Shown one piece after another: positions 28,970 to 37,459 of a stretch of 64,000 bases of DNA; the first letter of the stretch is position 1; every line of letters starts with the position of its first letter. Source of the DNA: Mycetohabitans sp. B8 (GTDB lineage: Bacteria > Pseudomonadota > Gammaproteobacteria > Burkholderiales > Burkholderiaceae). The stretch spans positions 62,001-126,000 of the forward strand of contig NZ_JAHLKR010000017.1 of NCBI RefSeq assembly GCF_021991875.1, read 5' to 3'. The notes under the pieces were generated by a model that had not been told where the DNA came from, searched no databases, and saw only the letters and a program-made list of their open reading frames with translations. Position numbers and translations under genes: made by a program.

Positions 28970-29062
28970 ATAGAATTAAGCACTGATAGAACAAAGACTT
29001 CTTTTCACTATCGCAGCCTCTCTGGCTGAGCCCGATACCGATCAGCACATCACTCGGGCGGC

Positions 29063-31372
29063 TTACACGCTATCCCTAGCGGCATACGGCTTCACATCCG
29101 TACCCTGCAAGTCATTCCAACGCTCGACCAGCCAGCGCTCCGGTTCCGCAAAGCTCAGCCGCTTTAACTGAACTGGGGACGACTTGAATTGCGGCTGTTG
29201 ACTGACAGGATCACGAGCATAGGTGGTGTGCTGATTGGCCGCCTGATGGCCTTTGCCGAAATGGAAGGGGATAAACAACTCCCCGGGCCGCACCGTGTCG
29301 ACGACCATCGCCGGCCCTTCCCATCGCCCGCGCATCGACAACACCTCCACCCAGTCTCCAAGGCGAATACCCAGCTGTTGCGCGTCGTCGGGATGGATTT
29401 CGACATAGGCATTCGGCACACGCCGATCCAGCGCTTCCGAACGTCCGGTCTTGGTTCGCGTGTGGAAATGATAGACGACACGCCCGGTCGACAGGACGAA
29501 CGGGTATGCGTCGCTTGGCGGGTTGGGCGGCCGGCGCCATTGTGCTGGCCGCAGGAAAGCGCGGCCTTTGGGATCGATGGTCCCGTATTCCGCGCGTGTG
29601 TGCTTGTTGCCGGTTAGGAAATCGGCGCCGTAGCTTTCGCATTCGTCGATGCCGGTCCAGAAATGCAGATCTTCGTATAGTCGCTCGCAGCCCTCCGGAT
29701 GTTGTTCGTTGCAGGGCCAGCGTACGCCGCCCTTTTTCAGCAGCAGCGCGTAGGTCATCCCTGAATAGTCGCACGGCCGCCCCTTGGACACGCGTCGCCA
29801 CTCGTCGAACGCCTCTGGTGGTTCCCGGTAGCCGATTAGCGCTTTACCGTCGCGATCTTTGAAGCCAAGGCGGCGCGCGACCTCGACAAAAATCTCCAGG
29901 TCGGTGCGGGCCTGTCCCGGCGGATCGACGGCCTTGCATAACAGATTGACGGTGCGGTCAGCATTGGTCACGCAACCGGTCTTTTCGCCCCACATGGCCG
30001 CAGGGAAGTAAATGTCGGCTAAGGCAACCGTTTCGGCGTCGACAAACGGGTCCTGCACGACCACGAACAATTGCTCGAGGATGCGCCGCGTACGATTCTG
30101 GTCGGGCAGGCTGACGATCGGGTTCGTGCCGATCACCCACAGGAATTCGATTTCGCCACGCTCGGCGATTTCAAGCATCGTGATGATGTCTTTCGGTACC
30201 TCAGGGTGGAACGTAGCAGGGTCAATGTTCCAGAGTTCGGCCAACTCCCGCATATGGGTCAGGTTGTGGGGATTGCGATAGCCAGGATAAGAGCCATCCG
30301 CCCCAGCTTCCCGGTTCGACATGGCGGAGGGCTGTCCCGCCATTAACAAGGGGCCTGCACCGCGCTTGCCGATGGCGCCACGCAGCAGGTGCACGCTGTT
30401 GACCAGTGAAGAGGACGCGGTCGCCTCCACAGCCTGATAAAATCCTTGCAGCACGGTAGAAACCATGCGGTCTGTACTGCCTATCCATTGCGCCGCCATC
30501 TCGAGCGCGGCGGCCTCGATACCGCAGATGTCGGCCACGCGTTCCGGCGGATAGGCGGCCACGACCGACTGCATCTGCTCGAAACCGACCGTGTGCTCGC
30601 GCACGAAATCGAGATCGACCGCGGAATTCCGGATCAGCAGGTGAATCAGCCCATTCATCAGCGCCACGTTCGTGCCAATTCGGATTTGCAAATGCAGGTC
30701 TGCTCCCTGACGCACGGTCGGATTCTTGCGCGGGTCCACCACAATAATACGGCCTTGGTTGCGTTGTTTTGCCGCTAGCATCCGCTCCCACAGCACCGTC
30801 TGTGCCTCGGCAACATTGTGCCCATAGAGGCATAGGAGTTCTGCATTGTCGATGTCGACATAGGACGCAACGGGACCATCGGCGCCGAAATTGGCCATCA
30901 GCCCGGTGGCCGAAGTCGCTGTGCACAGCCGCGTGTTGCCATCGATGTTCGACGACTGCAGGCCGCCTCGCCAAAGCTTGCCCAGGGTATAGAACTCCTC
31001 TAAATTCAATTGTCCGGAGTTGTAGCAGGCGAGATTCTCGTGACCCTGTTTCCATGCATTCTGAAACTTTTGCACAAAAAATTCCAGCGCTTCGTCCCAA
31101 TCAACGGGTTCCAGAGGCGCCCCTTTGGTGCGCCGGATCATCGGTTGCTGTCCGCGTCGGGGACTTTCGTTCGCCACCCAGGCATTTTTGCCTTTAGGGC
31201 CAAGATGCCCAAAATTCACCGGATGGTCTAGCTTCCCGCGAACGCCCACGATGCGCTCGTCTTTGACAGCGATTTCCAAACCGCACCCATTAGAACAAAG
31301 TAGGCAGGCGGAATGGACCCACCGATCGGGATTACCGGGGCACTTGAGATTTTGATCCTGACGAGGTTCCAT
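29063..31372 (-). CDS. Molybdopterin (bis-MGD) oxidoreductase, FDH/NasA-like
   Basis: Large catalytic subunit of a formate dehydrogenase or assimilatory nitrate reductase-type enzyme. 769 residues from the ATG at 31372, which has a strong ribosome binding site (GGGAGGGATC); an upstream start at 31420 is less likely. The N-terminal iron-sulfur motif is C23-x2-C26-x3-C30. The place of the usual fourth Cys reads HLGPKGKNAW, with Gly instead of Cys. The likely Mo ligand is C150 in DGNTRLCTAT. The MGD-binding segments GTNPIVSLPDQNRTRR and AMWGEKTGCVTNADRTVN and a C-terminal molydop-binding domain (FVLSTGRVVYHFHTRTKTGR) follow. No electron-transfer or chaperone subunit is adjacent. The substrate cannot be fixed from sequence. 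Confidence 0.85.
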   Translation of the reverse strand: MEPRQDQNLKCPGNPDRWVHSACLLCSNGCGLEIAVKDERIVGVRGKLDHPVNFGHLGPKGKNAWVANESPRRGQQPMIRRTKGAPLEPVDWDEALEFFVQKFQNAWKQGHENLACYNSGQLNLEEFYTLGKLWRGGLQSSNIDGNTRLCTATSATGLMANFGADGPVASYVDIDNAELLCLYGHNVAEAQTVLWERMLAAKQRNQGRIIVVDPRKNPTVRQGADLHLQIRIGTNVALMNGLIHLLIRNSAVDLDFVREHTVGFEQMQSVVAAYPPERVADICGIEAAALEMAAQWIGSTDRMVSTVLQGFYQAVEATASSSLVNSVHLLRGAIGKRGAGPLLMAGQPSAMSNREAGADGSYPGYRNPHNLTHMRELAELWNIDPATFHPEVPKDIITMLEIAERGEIEFLWVIGTNPIVSLPDQNRTRRILEQLFVVVQDPFVDAETVALADIYFPAAMWGEKTGCVTNADRTVNLLCKAVDPPGQARTDLEIFVEVARRLGFKDRDGKALIGYREPPEAFDEWRRVSKGRPCDYSGMTYALLLKKGGVRWPCNEQHPEGCERLYEDLHFWTGIDECESYGADFLTGNKHTRAEYGTIDPKGRAFLRPAQWRRPPNPPSDAYPFVLSTGRVVYHFHTRTKTGRSEALDRRVPNAYVEIHPDDAQQLGIRLGDWVEVLSMRGRWEGPAMVVDTVRPGELFIPFHFGKGHQAANQHTTYARDPVSQQPQFKSSPVQLKRLSFAEPERWLVERWNDLQGTDVKPYAARDSV

Positions 31373-31530
31373 GATCCCTCCCGAAGCAAACGCTTTAAAA
31401 AGCGCAAACAGCATTCCCACGACGGGCCGCCGTATCGGCAGGTAGGAGAATTGACTGTTTCCGACTATCGGGCAGCAGATGGCTCCGTGCGCGTCGATTC
31501 GACGCTCAGGCCCGAGATTGCGTTCAATGA

Positions 31531-31740
31531 CTCGAAGTTTCGTTTGCGGACGGTCTGCGAGGCGTGGTCGACATATCGAAGGACAATTTCAGCGGTGTGT
31601 TCGCCCCGCTGGCCGATGAGTCATATTTTGCGCAGGCAACGATTCGCGATGGCGTGGTGGTCTGGCCGAACGGCGTCGATATTGCGCCCGACGCGATGTA
31701 TGACGAAGTGAACGGGCACAAGTCGGGGATCACAGCGTGA
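31531..31740 (+). pseudogene. DUF2442-type protein, 5'-truncated
   Basis: After a TGA at 31528 the open frame reads LEVSFADGLRGVVDISKDNF, then YFAQATIRDGVVVWPNGVDI and APDAMYDEVNGHKSGITA. This matches DUF2442, a short protein often paired with other small genes in toxin-antitoxin-like settings. No start codon of any usual kind lies in front of it, so the first 20 or so residues are lost. It overlaps the HTH gene by 4 bases (GTGA). Confidence 0.6.
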
Positions 31741-31958
31741 AGAAGGGAATGCCGCCTCAAACGCAGCAAGCGTTTCTGCGTCACGCGATGAGTGAGCTGG
31801 GCATGACGCGCGAGCAGTTCGCGCAGCGGATCGGCACGAAGAAGCGCACATTGGATAACTGGCTGCTTTCGCCTGATTCCGGCGAGTATCGGAGCATGCC
31901 CGACATGACGTTGAAGTTTGTGCGGGAGATCCTGGAGCATCAATCAAAAAGCGCTTGA
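31737..31958 (+). CDS. Small helix-turn-helix regulator
   Basis: 73 residues, GTG start overlapping the stop of the DUF2442 frame. SELGMTREQFAQRIGTKKRT is an XRE-type helix-turn-helix, followed by LDNWLLSPDSGEYRSMPDMT. In related loci DUF2442 and such a regulator are adjacent and coupled, which suggests a small addiction-like or stress module. The HTH gene is intact while its partner is truncated. Confidence 0.65.
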   Translation: MKKGMPPQTQQAFLRHAMSELGMTREQFAQRIGTKKRTLDNWLLSPDSGEYRSMPDMTLKFVREILEHQSKSA

Positions 31959-32061
31959 AACTATTCACTGCGGAAAGCAGGCATGGATTTGATGGACAAA
32001 CGGATTAGGCGATTGAACTCGCGGTGTGCGTAGCGCGCATTTTCCGATTCGATGGTTTCCT

Positions 32062-32866
32062 TTATATCCGAAACCCGGGTGACGGCGGTTCATCGTCGGG
32101 CCGGTGATTCTCGCGCAGACCGAGCACGTCGAGGTATGCGTCGAGAGCACGCTGAACCGACGCAGCGACCAACTATGTCATGCCACTGTAATCGCCTGTC
32201 ACGCACGCCTCATCCAATGAGTCGTAGTAAGCAAGGCGATCCTCTTTACAGATAACGGCAGGTGGATAGCCAAACTTCATCAATTCGAAGTTGAGCAGCA
32301 GTCGGCCCGTTCTGCCGTTACCGTCCACAAACGGGCGGATCTTTACAAACCGTGTATGCAGCTCGGCCGCACGCGTGACAGGATGCACCGCCTGCGATTG
32401 CGCGTGCCAGTCAATGAGCGCAGCCATTTCGGCCGGCAGATGCAGGAAGTCAGGCGGCGTCATGCTAGCGCCCGCGATCACTCCGTTCTCATGGCGATAC
32501 TGGCCGGCCTCTTTGTCATCGATCCCTTTCAGCACTAGGCTGTGAATGTTGCGAATCTGCCATTCGGACAGCGCCTCGTTCTTCGCGACGATCTCCTCGA
32601 CGTAGAGAATAGCGTCGCGATGATTCGTGGCCTCGAAGTGCTCGCGCAGCGACTTGCTCCCCACCGTAATGCCTTCCAGTACCACCTTCGTCTCGCGCAA
32701 TGTTAGCGTGTTGCCTTCGATTGCGTTCGAGTGGTAAGTCCGTTCCAGCATCAGCTTTTCGCGCAGTGATGCGACCGTATGCGGCGGCAGTGGACGGCGC
32801 CGCATCAAGCTTCGCCTTGTCGGCGTCAACAGCGCCCAGCATAGGCTGTAAAGACGAATCCAACAC
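32062..32866 (-). pseudogene. Fic family protein, frameshift and amber codon
   Basis: Fic enzymes transfer AMP to target proteins. The core is intact: inhibitory motif TYHSNAIEGN and active site HTRFVKIRPFVDGNGRTGRL. But the natural N-terminus (MLDSSLQPMLGAVDADKAK, from 32866) is in a different frame from the core (RRRPLPPHTVASLREKLMLE), and near the C-terminus a TAG at 32173-32175 interrupts DYSGMT-stop-LVAASVQRALDAYLDVLGL before the true end at 32062. A shorter product from an internal ATG near 32805 could still fold the Fic core, so residual activity is not excluded. Confidence 0.8.
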
Positions 32867-33093
32867 TTTCTCTCATCACGATTTTTAACCGACCACGCCT
32901 GCACGCAAAATTTTATGATTTGTGGCGTTGTCGAAGTCCGTACCCAGACACGACACGAATACCGTAGGCCTCGCCCCTTCCGACGTCAAGACTTGAACGC
33001 GGCTCTAACGTTCGGGTTGCACAGCAACGCGGCGGCTTCAAGCGCTTGACTCAATTCAACCGGCGTTATCGAACGGTGCTGAACCCTCTCCTA
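32867..33093. other. Spacer between fic remnant and the PIN toxin gene
   Basis: No gene or recognisable signal. The fic gene promoter should have been here. Confidence 0.4.
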
Positions 33094-33489
33094 TTACCAA
33101 ATGGTCTTGACGTGCTTGTAGACGCGAATCTTCTCATCCCGAGTCACCAACGGTACAGCCAGCTTTCGCGCGGTCGCTACGATCATGCGATCGGCCGGGT
33201 CCTGATGAAACTCACCGGGCAGAGCTATCGACTTCAGGCCAATCTCAACATCTACAGGCACAAAACGAACGGCGTCGATCGCGCAGACGGTCGTGAGCCA
33301 GCTTGCGACGTCCATCGACAGAACCAGCTTTTCGCGCTCAACGAGCATCGCAATTTCCCAAGCGGAGATCGCAGACACAATAATCTGCCCACCGTCCAGC
33401 TCCCGCTCTATGGCCGCTTTGGCTTTGTTACTCAGAGCGTCGTCACCGCTTGCCCACCAGACCAGCGCGTGCGTATCGACGACGATCAC
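33094..33489 (-). CDS. PIN-domain toxin (VapC-like)
   Basis: A probable RNase toxin of a type II toxin-antitoxin pair. From the GTG at 33489 it has 131 residues; an ATG at 33504 adds five. The PIN acidic residues are visible: VIVVDTHALVWW (first Asp), SAISAWEIAML (Glu) and PADRMIVATARKL (Asp), with VTRDEKIRVY near the end. Its start overlaps the stop of the antitoxin gene (GTGA), so it is translationally coupled. Confidence 0.88.
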   Translation of the reverse strand: MIVVDTHALVWWASGDDALSNKAKAAIERELDGGQIIVSAISAWEIAMLVEREKLVLSMDVASWLTTVCAIDAVRFVPVDVEIGLKSIALPGEFHQDPADRMIVATARKLAVPLVTRDEKIRVYKHVKTIW

Positions 33490-33719
33490 TGGGCCGCCTC
33501 CCACTCAACGTCAACGGGTTCGGTCGGGTCGTCGTAACGGACAACGGAGCCGCGCAAAACGTCGAGGGGATTGCGCTCATGATTGCGGTACGGTCGGACC
33601 TCCAACGCCGGTTTGCCGTGATCGGTCACGACGACACGCTCGCCAGACGCTTCGACTTGGCGGAAAAATTCAAGCGCCTTCGCCTTGAATTCGGACTTGG
33701 AAACTTGCTTGAATTCCAT
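33486..33719 (-). CDS. Phd/YefM-type antitoxin
   Basis: 77 residues from the ATG at 33719, which follows a good ribosome binding site (TAGGAGAATCA); an ATG at 33737 is in frame but less likely. The pattern FKAKALEFFRQVEASGERVV and VTDHGKPALEVRPY is typical of Phd antitoxins. It binds DNA with its N-terminal domain and its C-terminal tail neutralises the PIN toxin encoded directly after it. This family usually autoregulates its operon. Confidence 0.88.
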   Translation of the reverse strand: MEFKQVSKSEFKAKALEFFRQVEASGERVVVTDHGKPALEVRPYRNHERNPLDVLRGSVVRYDDPTEPVDVEWEAAQ

Positions 33720-33753
33720 TGATTCTCCTATAGTCATATGACCATAGACATTA

Positions 33754-34143
33754 TTATAGCGAGAGTGACTGATAGCTGTACACCGAACGCGACAGCTTCA
33801 GTACTTTGCAGGCTTGGCGCTGGCTTGCGCCGAAGCGTTGCATCCAATCCGTCGTGAGTTCACGCAGCCGGGAAGGCTTCAAAGCTTTTTTGATAGCCCA
33901 TCCTGCAACATGGCTTTGTCCAACGACAGGTCCGCCACCAGCCGCTTGAGCTTCGCGTTTTCTTCTTCGAGTTGCTTCAGGCGACGCAGCTCCGACGGGC
34001 CCAGGCCCCCTACTTCTGGCGCCAGTTATAGAACGTTGCATCGCTGATGCCCATCTTGCGGCACACTCAGCTACCGGCGTGCCCAACTCTGCCTGTTTCA
34101 ACGCACATGCAATCTGTTCTTCAGTGTATCGGCTCTTCTGCAC
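33754..34143 (-). mobile_element. IS3-family transposase fragment
   Basis: The frame starts MQKSRYTEEQIACALKQAEL, the HTH start of IS3 OrfA. Its middle is frameshifted: the expected segment survives out of frame. The end (RRELTTDWMQRFGASQRQACK-like: WMQRFGASQRQACKVLKLSR and SVYSY) is the start of OrfB fused on. The integrase core (DDE) is gone and I cannot see terminal inverted repeats. A dead remnant next to the toxin-antitoxin pair. Confidence 0.8.
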
Positions 34144-34802
34144 GACATGACCTTCTGCTTATCAAGGTTGCATCATGCCGGATCTTCCTACTTTTGAATG
34201 GCCCAGTTTTTTGGGTTGGCCTCAGCCTCACGTAGATGCGCAGTTCAGCGGCAGGGAGGTGTTGGGAGCGCGCCGGCCCAAGGCCATATTCAGGCGGTTG
34301 TGATTGTCAGTCCAACATCCAATCGGTCGCGACGCGCTGCACCGTCATCACGCGCGCGCGAGGAATCCGCGACATCGCACCACGCGGCGCAGCTAACGGC
34401 ATCACCGCCATGTGCGCAAGCGAGCGCCTGCGGCGCAGACGTCGATCGAAGTCCCTCGTTTGATTCGTTATCGACACGGGCGGGTCCGAATTCTGCTCTG
34501 CTCTAAAGGGCAGCTACGCGGGTATTTCAACGGCGCGACGGTACGCTTGACGTCGCATTTGTGTAGGGTGCATGCCGGTAATCGCTCAGCGTCTGATGGG
34601 CAATGGAATTCGACGGAACCAGGTGGTCGTGCGCGCGCTCTGATGCGGCAGAAACGCGTTCCTTGTCTGACATTGATAGCCCGGGCAGCGTTTACAGGGC
34701 AGGTAGGTCCTTCCCGGCCGGACAGAGTCGGCCAATGTGCTCGCCATTGCTGCACAGTTCCGTTACGATATTGGTCACGGCAAGTTTGTCACGGGAGCAG
34801 TC
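34144..34802. other. Degenerate region with no intact gene
   Basis: No credible gene. A stretch around 34495-34545 resembles the DNA just downstream of the pilE-like gene (38977-39027): both share GAATTCTGCT and a run of similar bases. So a piece of that region may have been copied here too. Signals for the next operon should lie near the end. Confidence 0.4.
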
Positions 34803-34829
34803 ATGACGGAAGTTAACAAGGAGAATTTA

Positions 34830-35105
34830 ATGTCGGATATCAAAACTGTCCTGTCGGACGCCGAAGACCTGCTCAAGCAAGCAGCGAGCACGACCGGCGA
34901 ACGTGCGACCGAATTGCGCGAAAAGGCGCTTACGCGTCTGAAGCAAGCCAAGGAAAAGGCAACCGATGTCCAGGTTGTGGTCGTCGAAAAAGGCAAGAAG
35001 GCAGCGCGTGCCACGGATGATTATGTCCACGACCATCCATGGACGTCCATCGGCATCGCCGCCGGTGTCGGCATGTTGATCGGACTACTGATCAACCGCA
35101 AGTAG
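34830..35105 (+). CDS. DUF883 family protein (ElaB/YqjD-like)
   Basis: A small protein anchored to the inner membrane that in E. coli associates with ribosomes in stationary phase. From ATG 34830 (ribosome binding site AAGGAG, 7 bases) it has 91 residues; ATG at 34803 is the in-frame alternative. The helical, charged body (VLSDAEDLLKQAASTTGERA) is followed by HDHPWTSIGIAAGVGMLIGL and LINRK, the C-terminal tail anchor typical of the family. It leads a three-gene set with yqjE- and yqjK-like genes, as in E. coli yqjDEK. Confidence 0.9.
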   Translation: MSDIKTVLSDAEDLLKQAASTTGERATELREKALTRLKQAKEKATDVQVVVVEKGKKAARATDDYVHDHPWTSIGIAAGVGMLIGLLINRK

Positions 35106-35226
35106 TGCCTGGTGCGACGACGCGTTTGCGTCATGCCTACCAGCGCTTGGTGTTACCGCGTCCCGCGTGTGCGCGACGCGGTGGCTGATTGAACGTTCCG
35201 CCTGCCGCGCCCTGCGCGATCTGCTG

Positions 35227-35619
35227 ATGAGCAACGACACTCAACCGCCACCGCCGATTCACGGCCCGCTGCGACGCCTGGTCGGATCGGTCTTTTCCCT
35301 GCTTCAAACGCGCCTGGAGTTGATCGGTATCGAACTCGCGGAAGAAAAGGAGCGACTGCTCGGCGTATTATTCGCTGGTCTCGCAGCCATGATGTTCGCG
35401 ACAATGGGGCTGATCACCCTGACCGTCCTAATCGCTGCGGCGTTCTGGGAAACGTATCGATGGCAGGCGTTGGCTATACTGACCGTACTGTACGTTATCG
35501 CGGCCTTCGCCTGCGTACAGAAGGCGCGTTCGGGCGTGCGTCGCGCGCCTTTGATCTTCGAGGAAACGCTAGCCGAATTCGACAAGGACCGCGCCATTTT
35601 CCACAAACCATCGCCATGA
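35227..35619 (+). CDS. yqjE: YqjE-like (phage holin superfamily III) membrane protein
   Basis: 130 residues from ATG 35227 (MSNDTQPPPPIHGPLRRLVG). Two transmembrane helices (about 48-70 and 78-98) follow the amphipathic LLQTRLELIGIELAEEKERL, the hallmark of the family. The role is unknown; the neighbours suggest envelope association in stationary phase. It overlaps the next gene by 4 bases (ATGA). Confidence 0.88.
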   Translation: MSNDTQPPPPIHGPLRRLVGSVFSLLQTRLELIGIELAEEKERLLGVLFAGLAAMMFATMGLITLTVLIAAAFWETYRWQALAILTVLYVIAAFACVQKARSGVRRAPLIFEETLAEFDKDRAIFHKPSP

Positions 35620-36095
35620 ACCATTCCTATTCCAACGGCCGTCTCGCCCAGCCGGCTTCGGTGCGCGGGTCGGGTGACCCCAAGGTGCGGGCAATCCGCA
35701 AGGAGCTGTTGCTGGCTCGCGCCGATCTCGACCGGCTGGACATCGCCGACGCCGGTCAGGCACTGCGCCAAGGCGTCTCAAAACTCAGTTGGATCAGGTG
35801 GCTGATGCCCGGCATCGGTCGGTTCCGCTCATTGCGCCGGCTTCCGGCCATCGGTGCATTGCTGGACCAGCATCCGGTACTCGCTTCAATCGCGTCGGCC
35901 GCGTTCGCCGGCCCCGTGCGTCGCGTGGTGATACGCAACGCCAAACCGTTGCTGAAATGGACCGTGGTGGGTGCCGCCGCGTGGCAGGGCTACAAGCTAT
36001 GGAAGGAGGTACGTCCGCAACGCCGCACGGCGGCCGCCGTAGCGAAGGACATCAGCCCGGCCACACGCCCGCGCGACGCCCACAGGAGCACTTAG
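35616..36095 (+). CDS. YqjK-like hypothetical protein
   Basis: 159 residues. The ATG at 35616 overlaps the yqjE stop. The mid-part (RKELLLARADLDRLDIADAG) is helical, and a weak hydrophobic helix near KPLLKWTVVGAAAWQGYKLW is followed by a basic tail. The position, third in a DUF883-yqjE set, is the best argument for identity; the sequence itself is poorly conserved. No signal peptide. Confidence 0.72.
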   Translation: MNHSYSNGRLAQPASVRGSGDPKVRAIRKELLLARADLDRLDIADAGQALRQGVSKLSWIRWLMPGIGRFRSLRRLPAIGALLDQHPVLASIASAAFAGPVRRVVIRNAKPLLKWTVVGAAAWQGYKLWKEVRPQRRTAAAVAKDISPATRPRDAHRST

Positions 36096-36139
36096 GGCGT
36101 TCGCACCACGCGCGACTGTCGCTCGTTGACGCGCTGGAA

Positions 36140-36405
36140 CGTCGTAGCGACGCCCTGCGCCGGCGCAGTATGCACCTCATCGAGTCCAGCAAAGCGCATG
36201 CTCTTACCACCGAGGGAGAATACGCGCTGGGTCCAGCGGACTGGCGGAGCCGCTCGCGGCCCCGGCTGCGCCGGAATTGCTTCGCTCTCCCGTGGCGTCG
36301 AGCCTGAATCCACCGTACAGGTAATCGTCGGCCATCCGGCCATCGTGCAGCAGCTCGGCCACCACGGAGTAACCGCCATTGACCCGCGTCGCGCGGGTGA
36401 TGTCG
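36140..36405 (-). pseudogene. Stray copy of a pilE-like 3' region
   Basis: On the minus strand this reads TRVNGGYSVVAELLHDGRMA then DDYLYGGFRLDATGERSNSG, AAGAASGSASPLDPARILPR and W-stop. The pilE-like gene at 39052-39591 has TRVNGGYSVVAEPLHDGPMA and DDHLCGAFKLDATGQRSNSG in the same order. DNA identity is high over about 250 bases, but the pilin N-terminal helix and start are absent. So it is a duplicated, promoterless 3' fragment about 3 kb from the intact gene. Confidence 0.8.
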
Positions 36406-36430
36406 CTTAGGCGTTGCGTGCGCGTCCAGC

Positions 36431-37459
36431 GCATGCTTTTGCGCCACCGTCATTTCAAGCGTATCCCGTTGCTTAATCGCGTCGGCCAACATGCCAGTAT
36501 AGGTGTGCTTCCATAAATATAACATCACGCGACTGATGCCGTACGCCTCGCACAACCCCAAAAGGGGCGCCCCACACGCCACGCGTTAAGCACGGCTACG
36601 CGCTGGCGTGCAGACTATTTGCGTCGTCTCATTCGGCCATCTTGATTCAGTCAGGCCGCGCGCTTAGCGAAACAAATGGCGGCACGGCTTGGTTATTATT
36701 TACTGCATTATGCCACGCTATTTAATTAAATTCGTACTTGACAGTGCGCGAAAAAACGCAATGGAAACCGCTCTGAAAATTCAACCTTTGAGCTGCGACT
36801 GCCACAAAAGTCGTCGTCTAAGAGCGCATTGAGCCACTCTACGTAATAATGGCTTTATCGGAGCAAGGCTTTGTATAACTTAACTAAAACTGATCCGAAG
36901 AATTAACTTCTCATGCGGTCTGCGCCGGTATGGGGGAGGCCAATCCAAACGCCCCGAATCTCGGCAACTTCAGGTTTTTTACTTCATCGTGCCTTGATCA
37001 CCTATTGCAGCGCACGCTCGCAAACGTGGTGGAGCACAACCTTTGCCTGTGCTGCTTCCATGTTGGCGCCTGAAGCGACCAATAAAACCTTGGGTGAACG
37101 CCGCTCCCTGTTCTATAGTAATGTGACGCTTGTATAGAAACTTGCCAGCGTAACAATTGCATTACATGATGCGATGCTAGCCGAAGATTGGCGGCCAGAC
37201 GCCAGCGTAGGGTCGGCGTTATGGAGCCGGTCGATGAGCGACGATAGGCCACGGTGTCGCGGCGCGCTGCTAATGCCGCAAACGAGTTGCATAGCGATCT
37301 AGATGAAGATTTGCCGCTATGGCGCATCACGCGGCTAAAGCGGTATCAGTTGGCGATGGCCATGAATTACCCAGGCCGTGCAACAGAATTGGCAATCTAT
37401 TTGGGCGGGCTTTAGGCCGGCATGCTTGACCTATATGCAGCTTTTAAATAGGAGGTAGA
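36431..37459. other. Intergenic region with decayed mobile-element traces
   Basis: No intact gene. A minus-strand frame near 36430-36582 contains CEAYGISRVMLYLWK, which resembles the HTH of IS481-type transposases, and 37000-37330 has broken frames rich in Arg that I cannot assign. From 36660 on the base composition becomes AT-rich compared with the flanks. The last 20 bases hold the ribosome binding site of the next gene. Confidence 0.4.

Noticed and set aside
36204..36434. Independent small gene at the pilin copy
   Set aside because: The frame lacks a pilin helix, signal and ribosome binding site, and matches the end of the pilE-like gene; it is a duplicate fragment.
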